NCBI GenBank assembly: GCA_964392085.1
Contig: CAYMOV010000081.1
Span: forward strand, 1-11,975
DNA from: CAYMOV01 sp964392085
GTDB taxonomy: Bacteria; Oederibacteriota; Muellerivitia; Muellerivitales; Muellerivitaceae
Direction: 5' to 3'
Length of the DNA stretch: 11,975 bases
Shown here: positions 1-6,720 of the stretch, one piece after another
Layout of the letters: every line of letters begins with the position of its first letter
Numbering within the stretch: position 1 is the first letter of the stretch
The notes under the pieces: generated by a model
Databases searched by the model: none
Told to the model about the DNA's origin: nothing
The model's input: only the letters and a program-made list of their open reading frames with translations
Position numbers and translations under genes: made by a program

Positions 1-2
1 TG

Positions 3-2285
3 TGGTGCCTGGGCAACTGGAGCCGGTTCGTCCGGCCCGGCTATTACCGCATGGGGGCCACTGAAGCCCCCTCCTCGGGGGTCTCGCTGTCGGCCTTCAA
101 GAACAGTTCCTCGGCCCCCTCGACCGTCGTGATCGTGGCCATCAACAACAACAGCTCGACGACGTCCCAGACCTTCTCCTTCAACGGCGTGAACGTGTCC
201 TCGGTGACTCCCTGGGTGACCGACGCCAGCAACAACCTTGCCCGGCAAAGCGCCGTGGCGGTCTCGGGCAACAGCTTCACCTATACCTTGAACGCCAAGA
301 GCGTCATCACCTTCGTGGGCGCCGTGGGGTCCGCCGGGCCGACCAATACCTTTACCCCGGTCCCGCCGAGCGCAACGCCCTCCCCGAGCCCAACGGCGAG
401 TGGGACCGCGACTTTCACCCGCACCTTTACGCCCCTGTCGACCGCAACCTCCACGCCCAGCAGGACCTTCACGTCGATCCCGTCCATTTCGCCTACGTCG
501 ACGCCGACGTCGACGCGGACCCTCACGAGTACCTCGACGAACACGCCGACGGCCACTTTTACGGTCGTCTCGACGTCTACGCCTGTGGTTTCCTCCACCT
601 GGCGGGTCAACGCCGGGGGATCGGCCTACACCGACAGCCTGGGCAACGTTTGGGCCGCCGATGAGAATTACAGCGGCGGGACCGTCATCACCCAAGGGGG
701 GACCATCGCCGGAACGAACGATTCCACCCTTTACGACTCCCAACGGTACGGCGCCAGCTTCACCTACTCGTTCAACGTGCCGGCGGGAAGCTACCAAGTC
801 ACGCTGAAGATGGCCGAGGCCTACTCGGGCGACTTCTCGGCGGGCTCGCGGGTCTTCAACGTGTCCGTCAACGGCGCCCCGGCGGTTTCGAACCTGGACC
901 TCTTCGCCCAGGTGGGGAGCAACGCGGCGGACGATCAGGTGATCAACAACGTCAGCCCCAGCGGGGGCATGATCACCCTGCAATTCACGGCGGTGTCCGG
1001 TTCGGACCTGAACGCGGTGGTGCAGGCGATCCAAGTGATCCCCATGCCGGTTTTGCCGACCATCACGGCCACTTGGACCTCTTCGGCCACGGCGACCGCG
1101 ACTTCAACGGCCACCTTTACGGGTACGTCGACCTCGACGGCGACCGCGACGGCCACGTCGACGAATACCTCGACGGCCACCGGGACGTTTACGTCGATTC
1201 CGACCGTCGAACTTTCACTGACGGTAGTGCCGTCGACCGCGACCTTCACCCCCACGACGGTCCCGCCGACTTCCACTTGGACTTCGACGGACACCGCGAC
1301 GTTAACGCCGGTGCCGCCCACCTTCACCTGGACGCCGGTTCCGCCGACGGGCACGCCGACCCTGACGCCAACCGCCACCTTCACCTCGACCCCGGTGCCC
1401 CCGACGGCGACCGCCACCGCGACACCCACCCAGTCCGTGGGGACCGCGAACTTCACCCTTCAGCTGGAAAGCGGCACCACACAGGCCAGCACCAACAGCC
1501 CCCATCCCTGGTTCAATTTGACGAACACGGGCACGGGGCCTTTGAACCTCAATACGGTGACGATCCGGTACTGGTTCACCTGTGAGTGCACCAACCAGAC
1601 CCTCCAGGCCTGGGTGGATTGGGCGGGGATTCCCACCATCGGACGGAGCCTCTCGGGCAACGTCCAGGCCACGATCCAGCCCACGACGCTCGGCGGGCAG
1701 ACGGACTACCTGCAGATCCAATTCACGGGGAACTTCTCGCTCGCCCCGGGGCAATCGGTCCAGGTCCAGTCGCGGTTCAACAAGTCGGACTGGAGCGTCA
1801 TGACCCAGACGAACGACTGGAGCTATACGGCCGTGTCGAACTATACGACCTGGACGAAGATCACCGGGTACTCCAACGGGGCCCTAGTGTGGGGCCAGGA
1901 ACCGTCGGCCGCGGCGGCCGCGTCCGCCCTTCAGGTGACTTCGGCGGTGTCCTATCCGAACCCCTCGACCGGGACCGGGACCACCCTGTCCTTCACGACG
2001 GGCGGTGGGATGGTGACGAGCGCCCAAGGGTTGGGGGACGAATCGACGGTCAACGACCCCAACGCGAAGGCCACGATCCGGGTCTTCACGTTGTCCGGAC
2101 GGTTGATCTGGTCCACGGTCCTATCAGGCGGGTCCGTGGGGGACACGGGGAACCACGGCGTGGCTTGGGACGAACGGGACCTGGCGGGGGCCCCCCTCAC
2201 GAACGGGGTTTATTGGTGGTCCGTGACCCTGGATTCCATGGGGCGGTCCAGCACCCAAAAATCCAAGATCATCATCCTGCGCTGA
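3..2285 (+). CDS. Modular GH30-type xylanase, C-terminal part (GH30 beta domain, malectin-like, CBM3, FlgD-like Ig), 5' truncated
   Basis: The frame is open from the left edge, so the ATG at 51 is internal and the catalytic barrel lies outside the window. Counting the codon at 3 as residue 1, 760 residues remain. Residues 1-108 (WSRFVRPGYYRMGAT, then VVIVAIN, SSVTPWVT and KSVITFVG) match the end of GH30 glucuronoxylanases, where the C-terminal strands complete the side beta-domain. Residues about 111-198 and 349-480 are Thr/Pro/Ser-rich linkers. Residues 200-348 (WRVNAGGSAYTDSLG, then YSFNVPAGSYQVTLKMAE) form a malectin/CBM57-like carbohydrate-binding domain. Residues about 484-634 are a family 3 cellulose-binding module (RYWFTCECTNQ, QSRFNKSDWS, NGALVWGQEP). 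Residues about 645-760 (YPNP, RVFTLSGRLIWS, NGVYWWSV) are a FlgD-Ig-like C-terminal domain of the kind found at the end of secreted proteins and used for sorting in some phyla. Inferred role: secreted xylan hydrolysis on cellulose-containing plant walls. The exact GH30 subfamily cannot be judged without the catalytic part. Confidence 0.88.
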   Translation, partial: WCLGNWSRFVRPGYYRMGATEAPSSGVSLSAFKNSSSAPSTVVIVAINNNSSTTSQTFSFNGVNVSSVTPWVTDASNNLARQSAVAVSGNSFTYTLNAKSVITFVGAVGSAGPTNTFTPVPPSATPSPSPTASGTATFTRTFTPLSTATSTPSRTFTSIPSISPTSTPTSTRTLTSTSTNTPTATFTVVSTSTPVVSSTWRVNAGGSAYTDSLGNVWAADENYSGGTVITQGGTIAGTNDSTLYDSQRYGASFTYSFNVPAGSYQVTLKMAEAYSGDFSAGSRVFNVSVNGAPAVSNLDLFAQVGSNAADDQVINNVSPSGGMITLQFTAVSGSDLNAVVQAIQVIPMPVLPTITATWTSSATATATSTATFTGTSTSTATATATSTNTSTATGTFTSIPTVELSLTVVPSTATFTPTTVPPTSTWTSTDTATLTPVPPTFTWTPVPPTGTPTLTPTATFTSTPVPPTATATATPTQSVGTANFTLQLESGTTQASTNSPHPWFNLTNTGTGPLNLNTVTIRYWFTCECTNQTLQAWVDWAGIPTIGRSLSGNVQATIQPTTLGGQTDYLQIQFTGNFSLAPGQSVQVQSRFNKSDWSVMTQTNDWSYTAVSNYTTWTKITGYSNGALVWGQEPSAAAAASALQVTSAVSYPNPSTGTGTTLSFTTGGGMVTSAQGLGDESTVNDPNAKATIRVFTLSGRLIWSTVLSGGSVGDTGNHGVAWDERDLAGAPLTNGVYWWSVTLDSMGRSSTQKSKIIILR

Positions 2286-2308
2286 TCGACGGGAGATTAA
2301 GGATCCAC

Positions 2309-2348
2309 AAGGGCCCGGAATCCGGTGATTCCGGGCCCTTCTTTTTTT
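2309..2348 (+). terminator. Rho-independent terminator of the xylanase gene
   Basis: A perfect 14-bp stem (AAGGGCCCGGAATC at 2309-2322 pairing with 2327-2340) closes a 4-nt CGGT loop and is followed by C and seven T (2342-2348). It starts 23 nt after the xylanase stop codon. The T-run is also the left edge of the next promoter. Confidence 0.93.
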
Positions 2349-2374
2349 GACCTGGGGCGGAACTTCCATATAAT
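2347..2374 (+). promoter_or_regulatory. Sigma-70-type promoter for the PPC-domain gene, probably giving a leaderless mRNA
   Basis: TTGACC (2347-2352), a 16-bp spacer and a perfect TATAAT (2369-2374). Transcription starting 7 nt beyond the -10 box would begin at the A of the ATG at 2381. There is no Shine-Dalgarno sequence before that ATG (TAATGCCCCC precedes it), which fits a leaderless transcript. The -35 box overlaps the T-tract of the preceding terminator. Confidence 0.75.
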
Positions 2375-2380
2375 GCCCCC

Positions 2381-3244
2381 ATGTCCGACGAGAACTCCCC
2401 CGGCATCGCCTCCAAGATCCGTTCCTTCCTCCTATTGGTCGTCATCGGCGTCCTCATGTTGTTTTCCTTCAAATGCGGCGAGCGGGGCCCCGACCCCCGG
2501 GTTTGGTTCGCTCCCCCGACTTTCACTCCCACGGCAACTGCCACCGCAACCCCGACCCCGACGGCCACATCGACCTTCACCGCCACCTCCACGCCGACCG
2601 CTACCTTCACCCCAACCGCCATGCCAAGGCCCAAGATCGTCCACCACGCCCCAGTCCGTCGTCCGGTCCGCCGGGTCGCGCCCAGGCGAGTCGCCCAACC
2701 CAAGGTGCCTACCGGCGATGAGTTCGATTTTCCGGCGGCCTCCGCCCCCAAGAACGTCGGCCCCCAACTGGTCTGCACCGTGACCGTCACGGGCCAGGTG
2801 ATCCAGGAAGTGGAACCCAACGACGTCTTTTACGAGGCCCAGGACGTGGGAAGTCTTGGGATGACCGGCCAGATCACCGTGGAGGGCACCCTGGCAGCGG
2901 TCGGCAACAACGCCGGCAGCATCACCGGTGACATGGGCGCCCGGGACCCGAAAACCAAGGACCCGAACCTAGACCGCGACGTCTACACCTTCACGGTGGA
3001 CCAGCCCGGTTTCAGGGCGCTGTTGGATTGCTATACCTCCAAGGTCGGCACGCCGGACCCGGCCCAAAACGACAACGATTACCAGTTGGAGATCTACGAC
3101 GAGAAGTTCAATATGGTCGCGGCCTCCCTCAACAACGACCCGGTGGAGGCTTTGGAATGCACAGCCCCCGGCCGGTCCTTCTTCGCGGTGGTCTATGGCG
3201 TGGACGGCAAACCCGGGAAATATCGACTGACGTTGATTAAATAA
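2381..3244 (+). CDS. Membrane-anchored protein with Thr/Pro linker and PPC (pre-peptidase C-terminal) domain
   Basis: A protein of 287 residues. Residues 1-15 are polar, 16-30 form a hydrophobic segment (FLLLVVIGVLMLFSF), and Cys32 follows at SFKC, which is not a good lipobox, so a signal anchor is more likely than a lipoprotein. Residues about 46-80 are a Thr/Pro linker (TFTPTATATATPTPTATS) of the same type as in the upstream xylanase. Residues about 81-105 are a basic Arg/Pro/Lys stretch. From residue 143 the pattern EVEPNDVFYEAQDVG, DRDVYTFTV, NDNDYQLEIYD and a final Ig-like strand fit a PPC domain, a beta-sandwich usually attached to secreted peptidases. No peptidase domain is present, so it is a stand-alone surface module, perhaps structural or binding. 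Three cysteines lie in the outer part. The ATG at 2381 is favoured by the promoter position. Function unknown; domain call fairly firm. Confidence 0.82.
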   Translation: MSDENSPGIASKIRSFLLLVVIGVLMLFSFKCGERGPDPRVWFAPPTFTPTATATATPTPTATSTFTATSTPTATFTPTAMPRPKIVHHAPVRRPVRRVAPRRVAQPKVPTGDEFDFPAASAPKNVGPQLVCTVTVTGQVIQEVEPNDVFYEAQDVGSLGMTGQITVEGTLAAVGNNAGSITGDMGARDPKTKDPNLDRDVYTFTVDQPGFRALLDCYTSKVGTPDPAQNDNDYQLEIYDEKFNMVAASLNNDPVEALECTAPGRSFFAVVYGVDGKPGKYRLTLIK

Positions 3245-3307
3245 TTCCTGTCGCTTGACCCTGGTTGTCCGGAAACCCCCATAAAACCCCCTGGTCCGAT
3301 CCAAACC

Positions 3308-3338
3308 TTACCCGGTTCAATTCCAATTGCCTTAAAAT
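3308..3338 (+). promoter_or_regulatory. Possible promoter for the 237-residue protein gene
   Basis: TAAAAT at 3333-3338 matches the -10 style of this window; the only -35 candidate is TTACCC at 3308-3313, with a long 19-bp spacer. A TTGACC hexamer at 3255-3260 has no good -10 partner at 16-18 bp. Transcription would start near 3345, leaving a leader of about 65 nt with a proper ribosome binding site. No terminator is visible between 3245 and 3409. Confidence 0.3.
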
Positions 3339-3409
3339 GGCCCCGTCGTCCTGAACGGCGTTTTGGCTTCGGGGGCTCACGCCCAACTCAAGTCACGCGG
3401 AGGTCTTCC

Positions 3410-4123
3410 ATGGGTTTCCTGGACGGTCTGATGGGCAAGGGCGGCAAGTGGCATGACTGCCAAAAGTCCCTGCAGGGTCTCGCCGGCACGCTCTCGAGGA
3501 TGCCGTCGCCCCAGGTCAAGGAAGACGGCCTCCTGAGCGCCTGGTTCATCCCGGAGGACAAGTCGGTCCTGACCAACCGCAACAACGTCCGAAACAAGAA
3601 CGACATGCTGGAGCTCCGGTTGAAGCTCGCTTCCGCCAAGCAGGGCCCCTACCTGGAGGCCCTGAAGGCCATGGCCGATAAAAAGGCTTGGGTCTCCGGC
3701 GCCCTGGTGAACGACGACGCCAAGGAGGGGAAGGCTGAACTTCACCCGGTGGACCTTGTTTGGGCCCGTCTGCCCCTCGACCTGGCGCCCGAATGGGTGA
3801 AGGGGATGACCCGGAACCTGAAGGACCCCTCCACGGAAATCCAATATTTCCGGATCCTCGCCGCCTCCAGCGACACCAAGTCGGGCCCGGCGCCCGCCCT
3901 GGAGACCCATAAGGCCAAGGCGACCTTTCCCTATCCCGCCAAGCCGCCGATCCCCAACCCCGAGCTGAAGTACGAGATCAAACCACTGTTCGACCTGAAC
4001 GCCGACATCCAATTGAACCATGAACGGATCCGGGACCGCCTGGAGCTCGTGGTGGAGCTGAAGTGCGTCAAGGAGAACGGCCCGACGGTTTATGGGGCTG
4101 AGCTGGTGGTCTTCTGGAATTAG
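3410..4123 (+). CDS. Uncharacterised 237-residue protein
   Basis: I do not recognise a family. The start is well supported by GGAGG at 3399-3403, six bases before the ATG. There is no signal peptide or membrane segment; MGFLDGLMGKGGKW at the N terminus is glycine-rich and the rest looks like a soluble alpha/beta or beta-rich protein. Visible landmarks are a charged strip NRNNVRNKNDMLELRLKLAS (residues 56-75), an ELHPVDLVW motif (110-118) after a VSGALVNDD strand, a Pro-rich turn near residues 181-194 (PYPAKPPIPNP) and a final strand YGAELVVFWN. The mixture of ordered strands and conserved-looking aromatic and proline residues, plus the clean RBS, argues for a real gene. It reads as a single cistron: a gap of 165 bp precedes it and 338 bp of repeats follow it. 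No function is proposed. Confidence 0.8.
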   Translation: MGFLDGLMGKGGKWHDCQKSLQGLAGTLSRMPSPQVKEDGLLSAWFIPEDKSVLTNRNNVRNKNDMLELRLKLASAKQGPYLEALKAMADKKAWVSGALVNDDAKEGKAELHPVDLVWARLPLDLAPEWVKGMTRNLKDPSTEIQYFRILAASSDTKSGPAPALETHKAKATFPYPAKPPIPNPELKYEIKPLFDLNADIQLNHERIRDRLELVVELKCVKENGPTVYGAELVVFWN

Positions 4124-4130
4124 TGAACGA

Positions 4131-4163
4131 CAGCGGATGGCGTTCGGCGGTCAGCTTTCAGCC
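4131..4163. repeat. Degenerate copy of the GCCGTTAGC-type intergenic repeat
   Basis: Just after the stop of the 237-residue protein gene the sequence reads CAGCGGATGGCGTTCGGCGG and then TCAGCTTTCAGCC. It has the same cadence as the arms of the two composite elements at 6586-6714 and 7882-8003, but no exact unit, no terminator hairpin and no opposite arm. It could be a decayed copy; the similarity is by eye only. Confidence 0.3.
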
Positions 4164-4197
4164 AAAACAAAAAATGGTAAACGAACAAAGGCCATTG

Positions 4198-4301
4198 AGC
4201 CACCGATGAACACGGATAAACTCGGATGATCAGAGAAGCCGACGGCTGGAACATCCTCGCCCTTTAGGGCTTTATCCATGTTCATCCCATTCATCCATGG
4301 C
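4198..4301. repeat. Nested inverted repeat of the GGATGAACACGGAT type
   Basis: GATGAACACGGATAAA (4205-4220) and its near-perfect inverse TTTATCCATGTTCATC (4271-4286) match at 15 of 16 positions; outside them GCCA at 4198 and TGGC at 4298-4301 extend the symmetry imperfectly. Inside are further hairpins: GGATG/CATCC (4224-4228 and 4252-4256), AGCC/GGCT (4237-4247) and GCCCTTTAGGGC (4259-4270). Degenerate GGATGAACACGGAT-like strings are common in intergenic DNA of many bacteria; their role is not known to me. It lies in the 338-bp gap before the LemA gene. Confidence 0.6.
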
Positions 4302-4461
4302 TATTTGCCGTAGTCTTGAGCTGGTCACCCCGGAGGTTTGGGATTAGGCTTGTACAGAAAAGTTGAATCGTTGTGAATCTGTGCGGCGCGAAGCGCGTCT
4401 GTGGTTGCGACGGTTGTTGCTGGGTCGTGGCTGTTATCGGATTTCACACAAGGTGGTTCTT

Positions 4462-5025
4462 GTGACTGCGGCAATCCTAACGGCGGCGGGGATGTTGGCC
4501 CTGGGAACGGTGATCTACGCCGTGATGCTCTACAACGGCCTGGTCCAACTCAAGGTCAACCTCGATAAGGCTTGGGGCAATATCGACGTGCTCCTCAAGC
4601 AGCGCCACGACGAGGTGCCGAACCTGGTGGCCTGCGTCCAGGGAACCATGAAGTTCGAGCAAACGACCTTGGAAGGCGTGACGCGGGCCCGGGCCGAGGC
4701 GCTGGCGGCCCAGGGCGTGGGGAATAAGGCCAAGGCCGACCAGGCGCTGGGAAGCGCGGTGCAGAACCTTTTCGCCGTCGCCGAGAAATACCCCGAGCTG
4801 AGGGCGGGCGGGAACTTCCTGGCGCTCCAAAAGCGCCTGACGGGTTTGGAGAACGAGATCGCCGACCGGCGGGAGTTCTATAACGACTCCGTGACGGCCC
4901 TCAACACCCGCATCCAGCAGTTCCCGGACCTGGTCCTGGCGGGGTGGATGAAGTTGTCTCCCCGGGAGTTCTTCAAGGTGGACGCCTTCGAAACGGCCGT
5001 CCCGGTCATGTCCCTGACGTCGTGA
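4462..5025 (+). CDS. lemA: LemA family membrane protein
   Basis: LemA proteins are small envelope proteins with one N-terminal membrane helix and a helical-bundle domain; their biochemical role is poorly defined. Starting at the GTG at 4462, preceded by AAGGTGG with a 5-nt gap, the product is 187 residues, the usual size. Residues 3-24 are the membrane segment. Then come the family landmarks YNGLVQLKVNLDKAWGNIDV, LLKQRHDEVPNLV, NLFAVAEKYPEL, NFLALQKRL, REFYNDSVTALNTRIQQFP and the REFF near the end. The frame is open back to a TTG at 4363, but that extension is Arg-rich, has no ribosome binding site and would put the membrane helix too far in; GTG at 4453 is another option. The stop overlaps the next gene's GTG start, so the two are co-translated. 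Confidence 0.9.
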   Translation: MTAAILTAAGMLALGTVIYAVMLYNGLVQLKVNLDKAWGNIDVLLKQRHDEVPNLVACVQGTMKFEQTTLEGVTRARAEALAAQGVGNKAKADQALGSAVQNLFAVAEKYPELRAGGNFLALQKRLTGLENEIADRREFYNDSVTALNTRIQQFPDLVLAGWMKLSPREFFKVDAFETAVPVMSLTS

Positions 5026-5930
5026 ACGTCCCCCTGATCCACCGGATCATCTTCCCGACCCTGTCCCTGGGGATCGGCTTGGGGGTTTATATCGCCGGTT
5101 TCAGGTCCCTGGCGCGGAAGCGCCTCATCGAAAACACCCCCGCCTCCAAGATCCGGTCCATGGCCATGGGATTGGTGGAGATCCATGGGACCGCCGTGGA
5201 TTGGCAAGCGCTGAGGGGACCCTTTACCCAGGCGACCTGCGTGTATTACAAGTGGCAAGTCGAGGAATACCGGCAACGGGGAAAAAACTCCGAGTGGGTC
5301 GTGGTGCGCCATGGGGATTCCTCGGCGGCCCCGTTTTACCTGCAGGACGACACCGGGAAAGCCTTGGTCCGGCCCAACGACGCCGAGGTGGTGATCGCCC
5401 ATGACTTCCAACTCCGGACCGGCCTCTTTTCGGAGATTCCGGCCCATATCGGCGATTTCCTGGCCGCCCAAAACTATGACGATCGGGCTTTTTTCGGCCT
5501 CAACAAGACCCTGAGATTCACCGAGTGGAACCTCCAGCCTGGGATGGCCGTCTTCCTCTTGGGGTCCTGCATGTCCAACTCGAACCAGCTTTTGAAGGAT
5601 CGACGGGACCGGCTGCAGGAGGCGTTCCGGAAAATCAAGGATGACCCCCAGGCCATGGCCAAGTTTGACGCCAACCAGGACGGTCAAATCTCGGCGGATG
5701 AGTGGGAGGTGGCCCGGCAGTCCATCGAGAAGAGCCTTCCCCCGGAACCCGAGGGGGATGACCTCTATCTCGGGAAGGACCCCCAAGTGGGCAAAACCCT
5801 CCTCCTGTCCGATAAGAGCGAAAAGGGCCTGGTGTCCCGGTATTTTTGGCAAGCCCTCGCGGGTTTTATCTTTGGGACCGCCCTGACGGTGGTGGGCGCT
5901 TGGCTTACCTTTCTGTTTTGGTTCAATTAG
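5022..5930 (+). CDS. GIDE-domain membrane protein with an EF-hand loop
   Basis: A protein of 302 residues. The start is the GTG at 5022, which overlaps the LemA stop as GTGA; no earlier in-frame start has a ribosome binding site. Residues about 7-25 and 275-300 are membrane helices, leaving a large domain between them. That domain matches the GIDE/BAM domain first known from mitochondrial MUL1/GIDE: ENTPASKIRSMAMGLVEIHG, CVYYKWQVEEY, PFYLQDDTGKALV, RFTEWNLQPGMAVFLLGS. There is no RING domain, as expected in bacteria. Residues 216-227 (DANQDGQISADE) are a textbook 12-residue calcium-binding EF-hand loop with acidic or polar ligands at 1, 3, 5 and Glu at 12, followed by W. The pair LemA-GIDE is a recurrent bacterial neighbourhood, and the shared overlap suggests a membrane complex. 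The calcium role is inferred from the loop only. Confidence 0.87.
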   Translation: MNVPLIHRIIFPTLSLGIGLGVYIAGFRSLARKRLIENTPASKIRSMAMGLVEIHGTAVDWQALRGPFTQATCVYYKWQVEEYRQRGKNSEWVVVRHGDSSAAPFYLQDDTGKALVRPNDAEVVIAHDFQLRTGLFSEIPAHIGDFLAAQNYDDRAFFGLNKTLRFTEWNLQPGMAVFLLGSCMSNSNQLLKDRRDRLQEAFRKIKDDPQAMAKFDANQDGQISADEWEVARQSIEKSLPPEPEGDDLYLGKDPQVGKTLLLSDKSEKGLVSRYFWQALAGFIFGTALTVVGAWLTFLFWFN

Positions 5931-6005
5931 ACCCCTTTCTTTTTCCCCCGGACGGGCCGTAACCTACCCCTCATCCATCCCGTATCTCCACTCACCCCAC
6001 ATCCC

Positions 6006-6021
6006 GGGAGGGTTCGCCATG
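6006..6021 (+). promoter_or_regulatory. Ribosome binding site and first start of msrA
   Basis: GGGAGGG at 6006-6012 lies six bases before the ATG at 6019, the start that adds a signal-like N terminus. Confidence 0.8.
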
Positions 6022-6573
6022 GGAAAACGCCGTTGGATCATCGGGTTCCTGGCGGTCTTGGCCCTGGGGACGATTACTCATAGTCAATCAGGAGGGAAGA
6101 AAATGGCGACCGCGACATTCGGGGCAGGGTGTTTTTGGGGCGTGGAGGAGGCCTTCCGGAAGATTCCCGGGGTGAAGGAAACCGCCGTGGGTTACGAGGG
6201 CGGCAAGATGGAACGCCCCACCTACAAGGACGTCTGCACGGACCGGACGGGCCACGCCGAGGTGGTACAGGTGACCTACAACCCCGAGGTGGTGGCCTTC
6301 AGCCGCCTCTTGGAGGCCTTCTTCTCCCTTCACGACCCCACGCAATTGAACCGCCAGGGCCCCGATGTGGGAACCCAATACCGGTCGGTGGTCTTCGCCC
6401 AGGACGCGGCCCAGGAAAAGGCCGCCAAGGCCTTCATCGACCAGTTGAACCGCGAAAAGGTCTTCCACCGCCCCATTGTGACGACGGTCGAGCCGGCACA
6501 GACCTTCTGGCGGGCCGAGGAGTACCACCAAAGGTACCTCGAGAAGAACGGGTTGGGGAACTGCCACATCTGA
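6019..6573 (+). CDS. msrA: Peptide-methionine (S)-S-oxide reductase MsrA, probably exported form
   Basis: The enzyme reduces the S-epimer of methionine sulfoxide in proteins, repairing oxidative damage. It has 184 residues: an N-terminal KRR followed by a hydrophobic stretch (residues 6-19) looks like a signal peptide or anchor, then the catalytic domain with GCFWG (catalytic Cys38), GYEGG, TGHAEVVQV, the DPTQLNRQGPDVGTQYRSVVF block and a C-terminal GNCHI with a probable resolving Cys182. This full set marks an active MsrA; no MsrB domain is fused. A second in-frame ATG at 6103 (residue 29) has its own strong ribosome binding site and would give a 156-residue cytosolic enzyme. The 88-bp gap after the GIDE gene has no clear terminator or promoter, so read-through from the LemA operon is possible. 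Confidence 0.95.
   Translation: MGKRRWIIGFLAVLALGTITHSQSGGKKMATATFGAGCFWGVEEAFRKIPGVKETAVGYEGGKMERPTYKDVCTDRTGHAEVVQVTYNPEVVAFSRLLEAFFSLHDPTQLNRQGPDVGTQYRSVVFAQDAAQEKAAKAFIDQLNREKVFHRPIVTTVEPAQTFWRAEEYHQRYLEKNGLGNCHI
6090..6105 (+). promoter_or_regulatory. Internal ribosome binding site and alternative start of msrA
   Basis: AGGAGGG (6090-6096) lies six bases before the in-frame ATG at 6103-6105, at the border between the signal-like segment and the catalytic domain. It is at least as strong as the site at 6006. Confidence 0.6.
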
Positions 6574-6585
6574 AATCAAAACTGC

Positions 6586-6714
6586 GCCGCTAGCCGCTGG
6601 CCGTTAGCCGTTGGTTCAAACAAAACTGATAAGACCAGAAAGCAAAACGCCCCAGGGATTTTCCCTGAGGCGTTTTATGATTTTTGTTTAAGCTAACGGC
6701 CAGCGGCTAACGGC
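6586..6714. repeat. Composite inverted-repeat element 1 around a bidirectional terminator
   Basis: The left arm (6586-6608) and right arm (6692-6714) are inverted copies matching at 22 of 23 positions; the arms contain TGGCCGTTAGC at 6598-6608 and its inverse at 6692-6702. Between them is the terminator hairpin. The element fills nearly the whole gap between the convergent msrA and purE stops (12 nt on the left, 6 nt on the right). The same 11-mer occurs twice in the second element. Confidence 0.8.
6644..6685. terminator. Bidirectional terminator between msrA and purE
   Basis: AAAACGCC plus CAGGGA (6644-6658, one mismatch) pairs with TCCCTG plus GGCGTTTT (6662-6676) around a TTT loop. ATGATTTTTG follows on the plus strand, and the A-run at 6644-6647 supplies a short U-tract for the minus strand. 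It serves two converging genes. Confidence 0.82.
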
Positions 6715-6720
6715 TGTTGT

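Larger units (their letters stand above)
4124..4461. other. Intergenic stretch before the LemA gene
   Basis: This 338-bp gap holds the two repeats listed separately and otherwise nothing I can call with confidence. A TTGAGC at 4316-4321 has no good -10 partner. From 4363 the LemA frame is open upstream (TTG at 4363), giving an Arg-rich stretch, but there is no ribosome binding site there. A GCGC-GAA-GCGC mini-hairpin sits at 4386-4396. Confidence 0.5.

Noticed and set aside
935..1585. Repetitive Val/Ala/Gly-rich and Asp/His-rich frames over the linker region
   Set aside because: These are other frames of the Thr/Pro linker's simple DNA repeats in the xylanase gene.
2381..2476. Lipoprotein call for the PPC protein from Cys32
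   Set aside because: The residues before Cys32 (SFK) do not form a lipobox; a signal anchor fits better.
4363..4461. Upstream TTG start for LemA
   Set aside because: No ribosome binding site and an Arg-rich extension not typical of the family; GTG at 4462 has one and gives the usual length.
4878..5852. Minus-strand open frame of 324 codons
   Set aside because: Antisense to the LemA-GIDE operon; no ribosome binding site or domain.
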